DNA from: Combretum micranthum
Taxonomy: Eukaryota; Streptophyta; Magnoliopsida; Myrtales; Combretaceae
NCBI GenBank assembly: GCA_024138025.1
Contig: JAMXBD010000113.1
Coordinates: forward strand, 558,001 to 622,000
Length of the DNA: 64,000 nt
Direction: 5' to 3'
The stretch's first letter is position 1. Every line of letters begins with the position of its first letter. The notes beneath the pieces are model-generated. The model saw only the letters and a list, made by a program, of their open reading frames with translations. It was not told where the DNA came from and searched no databases. Shown one piece after another: positions 38,076-50,233 of this stretch. The position numbers and the translations under genes were made by a program.

Positions 38076-38945
38076 TAAGGTTGAGCGGATACAAGGTGAG
38101 TAGGACATGAAGCATTACTTATATCCTATATTGTAAGGTACAGGATATTGGATTTTATACTTGGAACCTACACTATGTCTTCTTGTACCCATCTTGTACC
38201 CTGTAGAACCTGTAACTTTTTTTTTTTTAACAAAATCTCTATATTTTTTCTTTCTTTTTAAAACATCAAGTATAAAGTTTTTTATATGTTTTAATATAAT
38301 ATGTAACACTATCTTATTTGGATACATTCAATATAAACAACATGAATAAAGAAATTTAAAAAGTAATTTGTTAATATCACAGATTCTATAATATATAGAA
38401 TCTAGTTATGTGTGAAAGTTGAAACCTACAACAAATACTTATGGAACCTACTTATGTGATATTAAACAAAATTATAAAACTTGTACAAAATTTCAAAATT
38501 ATAAACTTTGGAACTACTTCTATATACTAATTAAAATTATAATATAAATAATATCTCCATATAATTTGAGAGTTCAAGTATGTACATACAATCATTGTTC
38601 TTTTAAAATAAAAATAACAAGTCATTTTAGAATAATCTTGAATATAAGTTGTTGTAAAATAAAATATAGAATATCATTATTTATTATATATAAATATTAT
38701 TATGTAACATTTAATAGGGTGGATACTTTACAACCTGGAACCTATATCTTGTAAAGCATAGTACAGGTTCCAAGGTTGGTATAGGGTTTGAAGACCTTAT
38801 ATTCATACCCTACCCTATGAAAATAGGTTTAAAAAAATTGATACCTGTATCTTATCTCATGACCCCTAATACCCATTCAGACCCTATCTAATCGAGCATG
38901 ATCTAGGTGGGTATCCTACATGACAAGGTTTTCTGCTCACTCCTA
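38076..38945. mobile_element. hAT-type non-autonomous DNA transposon (870 bp)
   Basis: The flanks GTATATAA (38068-38075 and 38946-38953) form a perfect 8-bp target duplication. The ends are TAAGGTTGAGCGG and, reversed, TAGGAGTGAGCAG. Both subterminal regions carry related GGAACCTA/GGTACAGG motifs in opposite orientation, and the core is AT-rich. No transposase is encoded. Confidence 0.8.
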
Positions 38946-38953
38946 GTATATAA

Positions 38954-39369
38954 TATATATAAATGTGATTGATATTTTAATAATACTTTAAAAATATAAT
39001 TAATGTCATGGAGAATATAAAAAAGTGCTCAATTTTGGATTATTTAACCATTATAGGCTAATTTTGGATTAAGACATTAAATATCGATGACTTTGGTTCG
39101 ATTAAAAAAAAAAGTAGTGATGCACCGGTTAATCAAAGCGTGCCTTACTCTAATTTAAATCTTATGAGGGAATACTAAAAGGGGAAAAATCAAATAGAAA
39201 GTTAAATACGCTGGCTAGCTGTAATTTAGGGGGAAAAAGGAAAAAATTACGGGTTCACTTCCCAAAATAATCAAAAGTATACTTAGGTCCTTTTAAATTC
39301 TCATGATTCGGTATATCTTACACTTAGCATAAGTTTAGATTGGCCCAAATTTGAGCCCACAAAAATACT
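38954..39369. other. AT-rich intergenic DNA
   Basis: No gene is visible. GGCCCAAATTTGAGCCCA near 39343-39360 and GGCCATGG near 39377 precede the GC-rich island; such TGGGCC-type motifs occur in plant promoters but also by chance. Confidence 0.3.
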
Positions 39370-39620
39370 TTTATTAGGCCATGGATGGACCCCCTAACGG
39401 GCTGGCATCAAAATGAAATCGTCCCAAGGCCTACACTGGCACTGCTTGTTCTTTATTTCTGGAATCAGGATAGAAACCTCCACAAGGCAGATTTTACTTC
39501 GCATACATTTCGAAGAAAACGAATAAGAAATCAACGTAAATGGTGGCCCAGAACTGTGAGGGAACCGGAATCACCCCCTCATAGAACGGGTTTGCATATA
39601 TTGTAATCCCATCTCCGCCT
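39370..39620 (+). other. GC-rich island with a 73-codon open frame
   Basis: An abrupt block of higher GC content in AT-rich DNA, with an open frame at 39385-39606 (73 codons, basic, Arg/Trp/Pro-containing, ending TGLHIL). I do not recognise the product in either direction, and no neighbouring exons could be joined. It may be a relic exon, a 5' leader, or an inserted organelle DNA fragment. Confidence 0.25.
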
Positions 39621-42014
39621 AAACCATACTTATGATTTAAATATTTGTTTTATCGTATTTTAATCATTTTTACATAATATTTTTATTATTTTCAAATGAA
39701 TATAAATAGACTAAATAAACGCGATATAAATATGATACAATTATAATATAAAAATTTTATAAATACAAATCTAATACAAATACGACACATATAAAAATCA
39801 AACAATCCAAGCAAGACCCGATCCTCGGGCTCAGCAGCTTTAGCTTTAAAACACGTGAGATGATTTAAGTATTAACATAATCCGACGAAAATCCAGTTGT
39901 GTGTATCCAAACCAAGGATGCTATCACTTTACTGCATACTCCTAATAGTAAGAAGATCGGAAGCTTTTACCGCAAATAGATCTATAATAAGAGGGATACG
40001 CAATTCCCAACATTTCGTAACCAAAAACCAAAAGCAAGAATGATATAGATTCTCAAATTCTAGGAACATCATAGGTAATCATAGGCTTCAGGATCAAATT
40101 AAAAAACATATGCAATCATAGGCTTCAAGATTAACACACAAATGAATTAGAAGGTTCAAAGATCCGATGTTAATGTAAATTGTCTCACATTAGTGTCGCT
40201 GCTCTTAACAATTACTAGTCAACTTGTCTAGTAGCGTAGTTTGCAATAGTTTCTCATACCACCATTTCAACCTAGTAACATTTGCCTTTTGGAAGACTGA
40301 AGTTATATGACAGTAGTTCGTGATTCAACACTTATTTCTACTAATTACATAATGTCATAATTAGCTACTTCATATAAAACATCTTGTCATCTAGCAAAAA
40401 CATAATTTTTATTACAAGAATAATTTTTTAATAATTACTATTCATTTTTATGCCTACACGCATCAACATCACATAACAATAATCTACATGCCTAGGTGGA
40501 ACTCACTAACTTGCAATACTTTGAATTTTGATAAATTCTTTATAATATGTGTAAAACAAAAGTTTATCACTTTGTTTATATCAATAGATTGTATTCTTAG
40601 CTCTAAAACCTCAAAATAAATCAAACCAAAAGTTCATGAAAGTAGCATACTTGCTTGGAGATTCAACAAGTGATAAACCTAATTTCTCTACAACCAACCT
40701 AATCCACACTTGGTTGATCGAGTTACCCCTAGTAGCCCACCTCATGGATCATATAATGATCTAGAACATCGATCATGTTTATAGAAGTCAAACAGAATCC
40801 TTAAAGTCAACTTTTTTTTACCAAATTCCAATTTTACCCCTAATTGGGAACCACGTTACGTAAAATATAAAGAACACTTTAAAATTATTAAAACTAAGAC
40901 TAGTGGTTAATTTAGCTAATTACACCAAATTATATAAAATTAGTGAAATTGGCACATATGATGATTTAGGAGCTTGATATAATACCAATGGCATAAGGTA
41001 AATAAAAGTTGCAAACTCTACGATTCCACCATATCTCACATACCATCTCCCCACCAACCAAAAAAAAAAAATCTCTCGATTTCCATTCAGTTCTCTTTCA
41101 TCTTTTTTCTTTATTAAATGCTCTCAAAGGCTCTCTTATGGTAAGTGCTCTTAACCTCTACACCCTAAGTATACTTAAGCGCTAATTAAGTAGGTGTAAG
41201 TATGCTTAGCACTAAACTAAGCTATTTCTCTTATCTTGCATAGGAAATAGAAGAAATGAAGAGAGTTTAGAGGAGAATCAAGCTGTCCCTAAAATGTTTA
41301 AGGTGAGTTTTAGTTAAAATTTAAGTTTAAGTGAGTGTTAAGCTACTTATACCTTATATTAACATGGGTTTGCATTAATTTGTGGCATGTGAGGTTTACT
41401 TTAGAGATTCAAGTGGTTGTTTATCACTAAGGTAAGCTCTTAAACTTAGCTCACTAAAGATTCAAAGTAGTGATATGATGATTTGGTGAAGTTTAAGACA
41501 TAAGCATGGTGTAAATCTCTTAAGCATGTAGTAATTCTATTCTTGTTTTCATCGGCTGATGTATTTTGCTTGAAATTGATTATTCAAGTGGGGTGTTTGA
41601 TGTTTAAGTGATGGATTTTTGGGGTTAAGTGGTATTCCTCATGTGTGTCGGTAAATAGATTTAGGAAATGTGATGTTCACAACCAAATTGGTTTGAATAG
41701 GTCATTTTTCCATAAAAAGATAATCTAAATGGGTTGATATAATAAGCTAATGAAATGTATCTAGGAGTATTTTTAATGTTTAAGGATGATTCTTGATGAC
41801 CTTTGATACATAAAGTTGATAACTTGGTAAATTTGGTCATGTATTAGTTATGCTTGGAATAATTAATTGGATACATGGACTGTTTTGAAAGGATGATTGT
41901 CATGATTGATCAATTTTGTATCTATTTAGGAAAGAATGAAAACAACGATTTAGGGTTATATGTGGAGTTTATTTAATAAAGAATTATAAGAATCAAACAC
42001 AAAAGATGTACCAG
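39621..42014. other. Intergenic DNA, no gene recognised
   Basis: The sequence is AT-rich. A CACGTG box at about 39853 is isolated. No open frame of useful length or known domain was seen. Confidence 0.4.
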
Positions 42015-42300
42015 TTTGGCCACATGTACCACTTAAGCAATTTATGTTAGACATTCATTTAGCTTGGCAAGTTTTTAATCCAATTTTAATTAAGAAGTGC
42101 CTATTAATTCACAAAATTTCTATAGAATTTTTTCTATTGTTCCATAATCTTGTTATTTACATAAACTTGTAAAAACCTATGACATATTAAAATTTTCTCA
42201 AGAATAACTTTATTCAAAATAAGGCCTAACATCGGCCTCATCTACTCACATCTAAAGCTTAAGAACTAAAGGTCCTTTAAAGAGTAAGAGTGTAAATATT
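42015..42300. repeat. Direct repeat flanking an LTR-like segment, left copy
   Basis: Clearly homologous in the same orientation to 43337-43617. Shared blocks include AAATTTTCTCAAGAATAACTT, TAAGGCCTAACAT/TAGGGCCTAACAT, GGCCTCATC and GGTCCTTTAAAGAGTAA. No coding capacity; probably LTR or internal sequence of a gypsy element. Confidence 0.6.
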
Positions 42301-42665
42301 AATTTACAATCATCCGTGGGAATCCCAAAGAAAGATTCTCCTAACTAAAACTCTTCAATTTTCAAAATTTAACCAAACTCTTAGCTACCAAAACTTGATT
42401 TGCCCCAACTAAATGGTCATTCCTTGACATCACCCTCATATCCTAAAGTGTGATAAAGTACATCCATGTTAAGATTCATCCACATGACCTAAAATATTAA
42501 AAAGTGAGCGGTGAAACCTAGTGCATAATAAACAAACACATTCACACATGTTACACACTCCCATTCTAATGCAACAAATATAAGTTTAACGTAATTAATC
42601 TTAAACTAGGCAACAAAGTATTTCCAACATCCCAAAAATATCAAACACATACATGCGTAATTTTC

Positions 42666-43248
42666 TGTTGGGTTTAACTCTTTAAGTTAATGTGATAGGG
42701 TTTAAAGAGTTATGTCCAGTTCAAGTGAGATGATTAAGAGAGAATTGACATAGTAGACTTAGAGTAGAGCTTATTGGAATTGGCATGCCCAATTCCAACC
42801 TATCTCAAACTGGCTCACACATATTACAAAGGATTTAATGGGCCTGAGTCCACAAAGGAGCCCACTTCTATATCCATTATGAGAGAGACTCATCTTAGCC
42901 GTTGGTCGTTTGTCTCTCCAACAGACAACATCAACAGCTAGATTCTCTATAAATACCTCTAGTCCCCACCTCATTTGGATAAGTGAAATCCTATACAAAC
43001 ATTATTGTCCTACCAGATTTTCGTCTTGGTGAATCAAACACTTGATTTACTCAAGAACACATATGATCCCGAAATACTTAGTGAGGTTAATGCTTTTTAG
43101 CTCTCTCACATGTCATGCATGTGTTAGAGCCTATTGGGACTGCTTACTCCTCCTCCCTACACGACTCTCTTTTGATCATCCTCATGCGTGTTGTTTCTCT
43201 AGGTCATGTGTAGTACGATAGTCATGCGGCATGCATATGATCGTTACA
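42666..43248 (+). repeat. LTR-like segment with TATA box
   Basis: The segment starts TGTTGGGTTTAACTC and can be ended at CGTTACA, giving TG...CA ends. A TATAAATA box at 42948-42955 followed by C/T-rich sequence fits an LTR core promoter. No target duplication or primer site was found, so ends are provisional. It sits between the two direct repeats at 42015 and 43337. Confidence 0.45.
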
Positions 43249-43336
43249 TTTAGATCCTTATCCACACAACTAGCCATGACTCCTACAAAACAATAGTGTG
43301 GAATGAAAAAATGGGTGGGTGAATTAACAAGCCTCT

Positions 43337-43617
43337 AGCACTTAAGTAACATATGTAAGACATCTATTAGCTTGGTGAGTTTCCAATCCAATTTTTATTT
43401 AAAAATGCTTATTAATTTTTACAAAATTAATGTAGAATTTCATCTATTTTTTCATGATTTGGTTATTTACATGAACTTGTAAAAACTTGTAACATGTTAA
43501 AATTTTCTCAAGAATAACTTTACATGAAATAGGGCCTAACATGGGCCTCATCAAGTGAGCTCCACTTACATCCAAAGCTTAGGAGCTAAAGGTCCTTTAA
43601 AGAGTAAAGTGTAAAAC
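43337..43617. repeat. Direct repeat flanking an LTR-like segment, right copy
   Basis: Homologous to 42015-42300 in the same orientation. It carries a small insertion (AAGTGAGCTCCACTTAC region) not seen in the left copy. Confidence 0.6.
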
Positions 43618-45380
43618 AAATAATAGATGTGGTCTCAAGGAATAAAGTTCATTGCAATGCTTTATGTAGGAACCCGTAGTCCTACATAACTCACTACAAC
43701 TCCATCACAGCTCCCAATTAATTGTCTAGTCTTGGAGCTCCATGCCAACTACTTACCAAGCATACTACATATTCCGTGGGGTTAAAGTGCTCATCTAGTA
43801 TATCATCCTAAAGTTGCGATCAAGTTTGCAATCTAGCCTAAGGGTGCTAGTTTTTGAAACAAGCAACTATACAGTAAACAATAAACAATTTAGTTGATTT
43901 AAAGTATTAGTTTAACTATTAATTCTATCCTAGCAAGCAACACATATTTACTGCAATCTTAAAACCATTCCCAAATCCTTTTCTCCTTTTCTAATCTTAA
44001 GCGTTAATAGTTGTCCATGAGTTCAAAACTCATATTAGGATAATGTCTCAAATAACCTTAATTGGTTTGTTTCTTGTTCTTCTTTTTATATATATTATTC
44101 GGGTTATGGTCACATTTTATAGATGTTGGTTTATGAAACAACTTATTTGTATACATTGAGTTTAGGTTATGGTTAAGCAATATTTCCTAGATTTCTATAT
44201 TACTGGTTTTATATAGTAAAGTTGTTTAATTTCTATATTATAGTAAAATTGGCTTTAAGGTTTAGGTTAATCAATCCTTAGTAGATTATGTTCTATGGTT
44301 TTAATTTTTGTCCTTCTAAGAATAAATTCCCATAATCCACTAATCATTACAGTCCTGAGTACCTATTTCAATTATTAAGCTAATAGGCATGAAAGACTCT
44401 TATTTAAATGGGGTATTATGAAATTTGTGTGAATACTTGTTGAATATTTGAAATTTGGAAAACAGGCCGAAAATTAGCCATGTCTAGGGGTTGTGTTCCC
44501 AACATAGGTTAAACATAGGGTTGTGTTTAAGTCACGAGGTCGTGCATAGGTTGTGTTGAGCCAAGTGTTTGATATGGATAGAACACGATCAAGTTAAGAG
44601 GTCATGTAAGGGGTTAGTTGCTTAACATGGGCTAAACATCAATTCATGTTTTGGTTGTGTTTGAAATAGGCTCAACACGAGCTGAACATGGGATTTCGTT
44701 TAAAATAGTGACTCAACACAAGCTAAACACGGGGTTATGTTTAAGTCATATTAGCCTAGATTTTGATAAAATTTTCTTAGAATAAAATTTTGAAAGGAAA
44801 AGGGAGTTTTAAGCAAATTATAAGTTTATAAGGGACTAAAGAGTAAAAAATCAACCTTATTTTGAAAATCTACTTGCTAACATCTCATGAGTAATATCTT
44901 TGTATAACGAAGGTAAAATTTAATGTAAAATATATTTAAGTGAAATTTAGTCACCGCATAAGCCATAGATACATACAAACATAATCCATCAATAGATCTC
45001 TTAAGTCTTCTAGATGCATGTTTGGTCATGAACATCTCAATTTCCAATTTTGTATTAGAGATTAAGATCCAAATATCAAGTCATATATCCTCATTAGCTT
45101 CTTTATAACATGAACCATGGTTAATTTACCAAATCAACACTTTAAATTGTCTAGAACAACCCATGAACAACTTATCTCAACGAAACATCTCATATCCATG
45201 AATTCAACTCCATTTGCTATCCAGATGCACATATACTAATTCTACCAATTATTAGACTTGCAAGTCATCACCTAAACAATCTAAAGTCCATAATTAATCA
45301 TAACTTCCAAATTCATCAATTATTTCTAACTTTTTATAAATCAAACCACAACAATCACTATTTTACGCATTTCTCATCCA
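43618..45380. other. Intergenic DNA with degenerate tandem motifs
   Basis: No gene is seen. From 44495 to 44755 variants of CTCAACACGAGCTGAACATG and GGTTGTGTTTAAGTC alternate several times with irregular spacing, suggesting an old decayed tandem repeat inside a retroelement. Confidence 0.4.
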
Positions 45381-45390
45381 ATTTTATAAA

Positions 45391-45747
45391 GGGTAAATTG
45401 CATCAAAAGGGATCAATATTTGAGGGTAAGTTCATTTAAAGTATCAACATTTCAAATAGTTAAAAAGAAGAACCAATTTAAGACATCAATATTTTAAGTG
45501 GTCAAAAAGAGGTACGAACGTTTTGCAAAGTAAGTCAAATAAGGTATGAATGATTAACCATTAATAAAACTATAGAAAACTTATGAAAATAAATCAAAAT
45601 TTTAATACATCAAATGAACTTTGCAAAACAATGATGCCTTATTTGATTCACTTTGCAAAATATTGATTGCTTTCATTACCACTTGAAATGCTGATACCTT
45701 GAATGAATTTATCCACAAATGTTGATAGCTTTCGGTCTAATTTGCCC
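45391..45747. mobile_element. Mutator-like hairpin MITE with 10-bp target duplication (357 bp)
   Basis: The whole element is a long imperfect inverted repeat. The left arm begins GGGTAAATTGCATCAAAAGG and the reverse complement of the right arm GGGCAAATTAGACCGAAAGC, and both continue through matching AGTTCATTTAAAGTATCAAC/AATTCATTCAAGGTATCAGC blocks. The flanks are ATTTTATAAA (45381-45390) and ATTTTACAAA (45748-45757), one mismatch in ten. Long arms and a 9-10-bp duplication fit Mutator-like MITEs. It has no coding capacity. Confidence 0.8.
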
Positions 45748-45757
45748 ATTTTACAAA

Positions 45758-46087
45758 CCCAAATAGCACCCAATCCATTAGATAATCCTAAATCAACACA
45801 TCCTCTAAGAATTCATACCAACATCATCTATCTTATTCAGTAGTTCACATAACTAAAATCCAAGTTTACACACTACTTTACACAATATCTAGCTTATCCA
45901 TTTCAATTGCCACAAAATCCCAAGACTATAAGCTAATTTAGCATCTTACCTAACTTGAATGAGCAACATCATCACTTGTTTCAACTATTGTAGCAAGAGG
46001 AGACCTCTAAAGCACTTAAATACTTGAATTTTAGCTATCCAAAACATATACCTATGATACTCTAAAATTACACTTTTACCTTATTAG
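45758..46087. other. AT-rich intergenic DNA
   Basis: Nothing recognised. Confidence 0.4.
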
Positions 46088-46520
46088 TAAGGCTTTAAAT
46101 AAGTCAAGTCGAGAAAGTATAGTGTTGAGCTCTAACTCAACCTCAATGAAAAACTCGAAGCTTGATCTTGAAGTTGAACTTAATTGAGCTTTGTTTTTTA
46201 AGCTTGAACTCGACTCAAATTAGTACGTTGTAAGCTCGAGCTCAACTTGATTAAACTCGATTATTTATATAAAAATCAATTAGATTAAAAAAAATGTTGG
46301 ACGACTTGATCTTAGATACAATAAACTTGGACCATTAAATATAAAGAGAAAAAAAATTAAAAAACGAAAATAGGTTTTAAAAATGGGAAAAAGTTTATAA
46401 ATTTTTTATACAAAACATAAGAAACTCGAATCGGCTCGTGAGTTACTCGAACATTGTGAAACTTGAACTTGAAAGCTACTCAAGTAGTTCGAACTCGAGC
46501 TCGACTCGGTTGCAATCTAA
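46088..46520. repeat. hAT-like GAGCTCGA-rich dispersed repeat, copy 2
   Basis: Shares the motif order of the copy at 17362-17792: TAAATAAGTCAAGTCGAG at the left, ATCAATTAGATTAAA and GGACCATTAAATAT in the middle, then GCTACTCAAGTAG and GAACTCGAGCTCGACTC at the right. The ends have no matching 8-bp flanks, so the right end is probably eroded. Confidence 0.55.
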
Positions 46521-47589
46521 TCAAATTTGAATTATCACCTAGTCAAAATCGAGTAATTTTATTGTCTAAAAAGGATAATTGTGTGCTTGATTAGTTGGGT
46601 GTTTATTTAAGAAAATATCAAAATAAAGATTTTGAGTGGTGTGGTTTAAGGATAATTGTTGAATTTAGTATGTCATTAATGTTGAAATGGGCTAGAATAA
46701 TTAAGTATGTTTAGAAGCATGAAAATGAGCCATAGATCATGTTTGAAGTGAATTTTGATGACACTTGGTTGATAGTTAAATTATTGACATGGTTTATAAT
46801 TGTAAGATAACTGTAAAGGTTGTTGGTATAATTATTGGTTATATTTGTTGCATGGAATTGGATAATGGATATGGAACTTGTGTATGATCTTTGAAATGTG
46901 TTTTTGAAAGTATTTGAATGATTTTGACACAAGAATCATGGATTTAGAGCCACATTGATTAAGGATTGATTATGAAAACTTATAACTTGATATCTTTATT
47001 ATGGACATAATGTGGAAGTTTCGTATGAATCCATATTCATAGGGTCTTCAAGAAATTTGTTCATTGCTCAGATTTTTCCTAAAAATGCCCTTGTATTAGA
47101 AGTCTTAATGGTTGGTTTTCCCTCAACTATTATCCATACGTCATCCACTATTGTCCGGACAACATCCATCACTATCTGAACACCACATGGAAAACCCATG
47201 TCATCTTCACTCGATTTCCTTACCATTCACACAGTGTTAGCACCAAAAGCTTATATTATCTAAACGCCACACCTTGGCGTCTAGGCGCCAGCTAAAATGC
47301 ACATGGCTAGAAGCTTTCAAGTCATGCATGTGAATCTGCTCCACCATCCAGATTCCACCCCCTAGCATTTGGACGCTCCTTGCAATTTCATGACCAATTT
47401 TTCTAATCATGCTAGTGTTCAATCACCATGCCTTAAAGTTTGGTAATAGTTGTAATGAAGGATGGTCTTATAGAAACAACACAACATGTATAATGCAAAT
47501 AAAAGCTCAACACATCACAATCATATTTTTCTTATTAAGTGTAACTTAACTATATGATTTGTGCAATTTTATAATGTATTTTCTTATCA
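46521..47589. other. Intergenic DNA, no gene recognised
   Basis: No gene is supported. A less AT-rich patch at about 47130-47400 (GGCGTCTAGGCGCCAG and neighbours) looks like retroelement debris but matched nothing I know. Confidence 0.4.
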
Positions 47590-48780
47590 AAATTCAACTT
47601 CAACCCTCAGGTTCAACACTAAAGAGATCCTCTTTGGTCATTTTGTTCAAATCATATGCCCCCTCAATAGCGGTTCTCTTGGCCTCCCAATCCTTTGGTA
47701 GTAACAATAAAGTTTAGAATTGATTTCTATGTTACTAAAGTTCTTAATAAGAGTATAAAAAGGGTTCATGATGTTAATGAAGTTATTATGCATATCATCT
47801 AAAGGTGTGCATGGTACGATTCAGTTCAGTCTGCTCCTCAAATCAAATAGCACCATATTTTACGATTCGATTTTTCTTTTAAATTCAAACCTAGGTTCAG
47901 TTCGTAAGTTTTTCGAACCAAAAAAAAAAATGGTTTGGTAGAGTTTGGTTTGCCGTTCGAACTATTTTTATTCATAAAATAAAAGAAAGTTCTATCGAAA
48001 AACTTCAATTACATATTTCTTATCACTAATGCAAATATAGACAATAATATTTAAATTTAATCATTTATCAAATAAACATATAAAACTTATAGGAAAAAGA
48101 AGATTTCATCCATTATAAAATTATAATTATGACTAGTCTCATTTTTTTTTAATTATCTTAAATTATAATGGCATACTAGACTCTATCCCAATATAAGACA
48201 CAAGATTTAATTCGTTGAGTGCTTCTAACAAACATATTACCAATTATATAAATCAATAAGTAACTAAATAATAGAAGTAGATTAATTAGTAAGACAAAGG
48301 GAAAAAAAAATATGTTGGAGTTAGAATACTAAAGGCTAAAATCTAAAGTCTATCTTATTTGTAGACAACATAATAATAAAAACATATCATGAGAAATCTA
48401 ATGTTATTCTCATGAATGGTATATATCTAAGTCACAAATATTAAACAATTAAGAGTAAAAATAATATGTTTAATTTTTTTTAATTATATAAAATGGTTCG
48501 GTTCAGTTCAGGGTCCCAAACTGAACCACAAACCATTTGCTCTTTACCAAACCGAACCGTTTAAAAAAAGAATCGAAATTTCAGTTCAATCCAATCCTAA
48601 TCCGGTCCAATTTATAGTTCGGTCGGTTTTTTTACACAGTCCTAATATCATCTATATATTTATTGGGTTCCATTTTAACATTTTCAAAATGTCCAAAAAG
48701 AAGAGTTATTTTGGTATCCTTAATTCAAGTGAGTTAAATGAGATTTGCATAGAGAAAACTTAAGGAAAATTAATCAAAAA
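47590..48780 (-). pseudogene. copia-type gag relic split by a hAT element
   Basis: Read right to left, the frame gives DTKITLLFGHFENVKMEP and NKYID before the inserted hAT element, and DMHNNFINIMNP, then FSNIEINSKL, and after a frameshift LPKDWEAKRTAIEGAYDLNK beyond it. This is the order of the UBN2-type gag of copia retrotransposons. The reading frame rejoins exactly across the hAT element when one copy of the duplication is removed (ID-DMH). Frameshifts and stops make it non-functional. No pol sequence was seen beside it. Confidence 0.8.
47810..48644. mobile_element. hAT-type non-autonomous DNA transposon (835 bp)
   Basis: Ends are TAAAGGTGTGCATGG and, reversed, TAGGACTGTGTAA. The flanks ATATCATC (47802-47809 and 48645-48652) are a perfect 8-bp duplication. 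The subterminal regions are rich in GGTTCGGTTCAGTT/AACCGAACC motifs on both sides and the core is AT-rich. The insertion splits a copia gag frame, which independently confirms both boundaries. No transposase is encoded. Confidence 0.9.
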
Positions 48781-50233
48781 CTATGTAAATCTTGATACCT
48801 TAAATGAATTTTACAAAATATTGATACTTCATTTGACTCATTTTATAAATAGTTTATTCCTCTTTTTAACTACTCAAAATATTGATACTCTAAACTTATC
48901 CTTAAACATCAGTACTTTATAATGTAATTTACTCCTATATCATTAATAATCATTCTTGATTGGTACTTGTTAGATCTTCATTAAAGTTATTGGTGCAGTC
49001 TCCTTACTCTTCATTTGTTCCAACTTGGGCTTACAAGAAGCTCTAACACAAGGAGAGATGTGCAGGCTTATGCTATATAGCTTATACCATTTATTTATTT
49101 ACACATACACACAATTGGCTCGTGGCATTAGTTAGTAAATAGTTAGCTTCAATAAATGTAAGGCTTCATGCTATTGCATTTAAGTAACTGAAAATCATAG
49201 ATCGCTTTCCTCATCCTCTCTCTTTTTTTCCTCTATGTTTCTTCATGAAGTTTTCTATCATGGAACTTTATTATCTGAGGTAATACAAATTTAATTTTTT
49301 TTTTAAATGTAACAGCATGTAGGATTATTCTACAAAAGGAAATAAACAAAAAATCACAAATATTTTACACATAATTTTATATCAAATGAACTACATGCAT
49401 AAGAAGACTTGACATATTAAAATAATGTCCCTCTCTAAACGCAAAATTCCTCTTTCCAAGAAGACGATCTGATCCCTATCATTTTGTTTGAAAAAGGAAA
49501 TTATCTCAAAATGAATCAATGTATGAAGTAAATTAAAATAGGAAATCAATATTTTAAAGGGTTAAAAATAGAGAAAGAATCAACATTCAACGTTATAAAA
49601 ATAATGCTAATAAGAAATAAGTAGCTAATGACATTGTAACCTAGTGGCATCTTCCTGATCTTTTAGGTGAAAATAATGACAAAAAAAAAGAAGAAATAAG
49701 CAATTTAAATAATTACAAAAAGGATCAACATTTGTTATACTATTACAAATGAATGTTTGCGTATCCTCATACAAATGTATCACGTCAGTATATTTTGTAA
49801 TAAAATAATAACAATCATTTATTTACATCTACAACTTTGACATTTTCTTTTTTCTTTTTTTTAACTATTTAAAACATTAAGTTGATATTTAAACTTACTC
49901 CAAACATCGATTTTTTCTGAAATAATTTTCTCTTTTCAAAAATAGTTGAAACCGCACATTGAAATGACTATCACAATCACTTGCATTTGGAGAGAAATAA
50001 GGAAAAACGCCATCACCTATATTGGCGTTGATGATAAAATTAACTGCTTGGATTTGATTAATCTTACTTACATATATTGTCCTTAAATAAGAGAGGGTCA
50101 TGGATGTAAAGCAAATATACTAATTTAATCAACATTTTGCAAAGATAATTGGTACTTAAATTTTCTTAATTTTCATCAATAATCAATTCTTAATACCTTA
50201 TTTTTTTAATTTTTTTTTTACCATTTAAAATGT
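48781..50233. other. AT-rich DNA with broken hairpin-MITE pieces
   Basis: Fragments of the 45391 MITE family recur: 48790-48935 (AATATTGATACTCTAAACTTA and GTAATTTACTCC), 49500-49600 and 49860-49915. They are single arms or internal pieces. No gene is supported. Confidence 0.45.
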
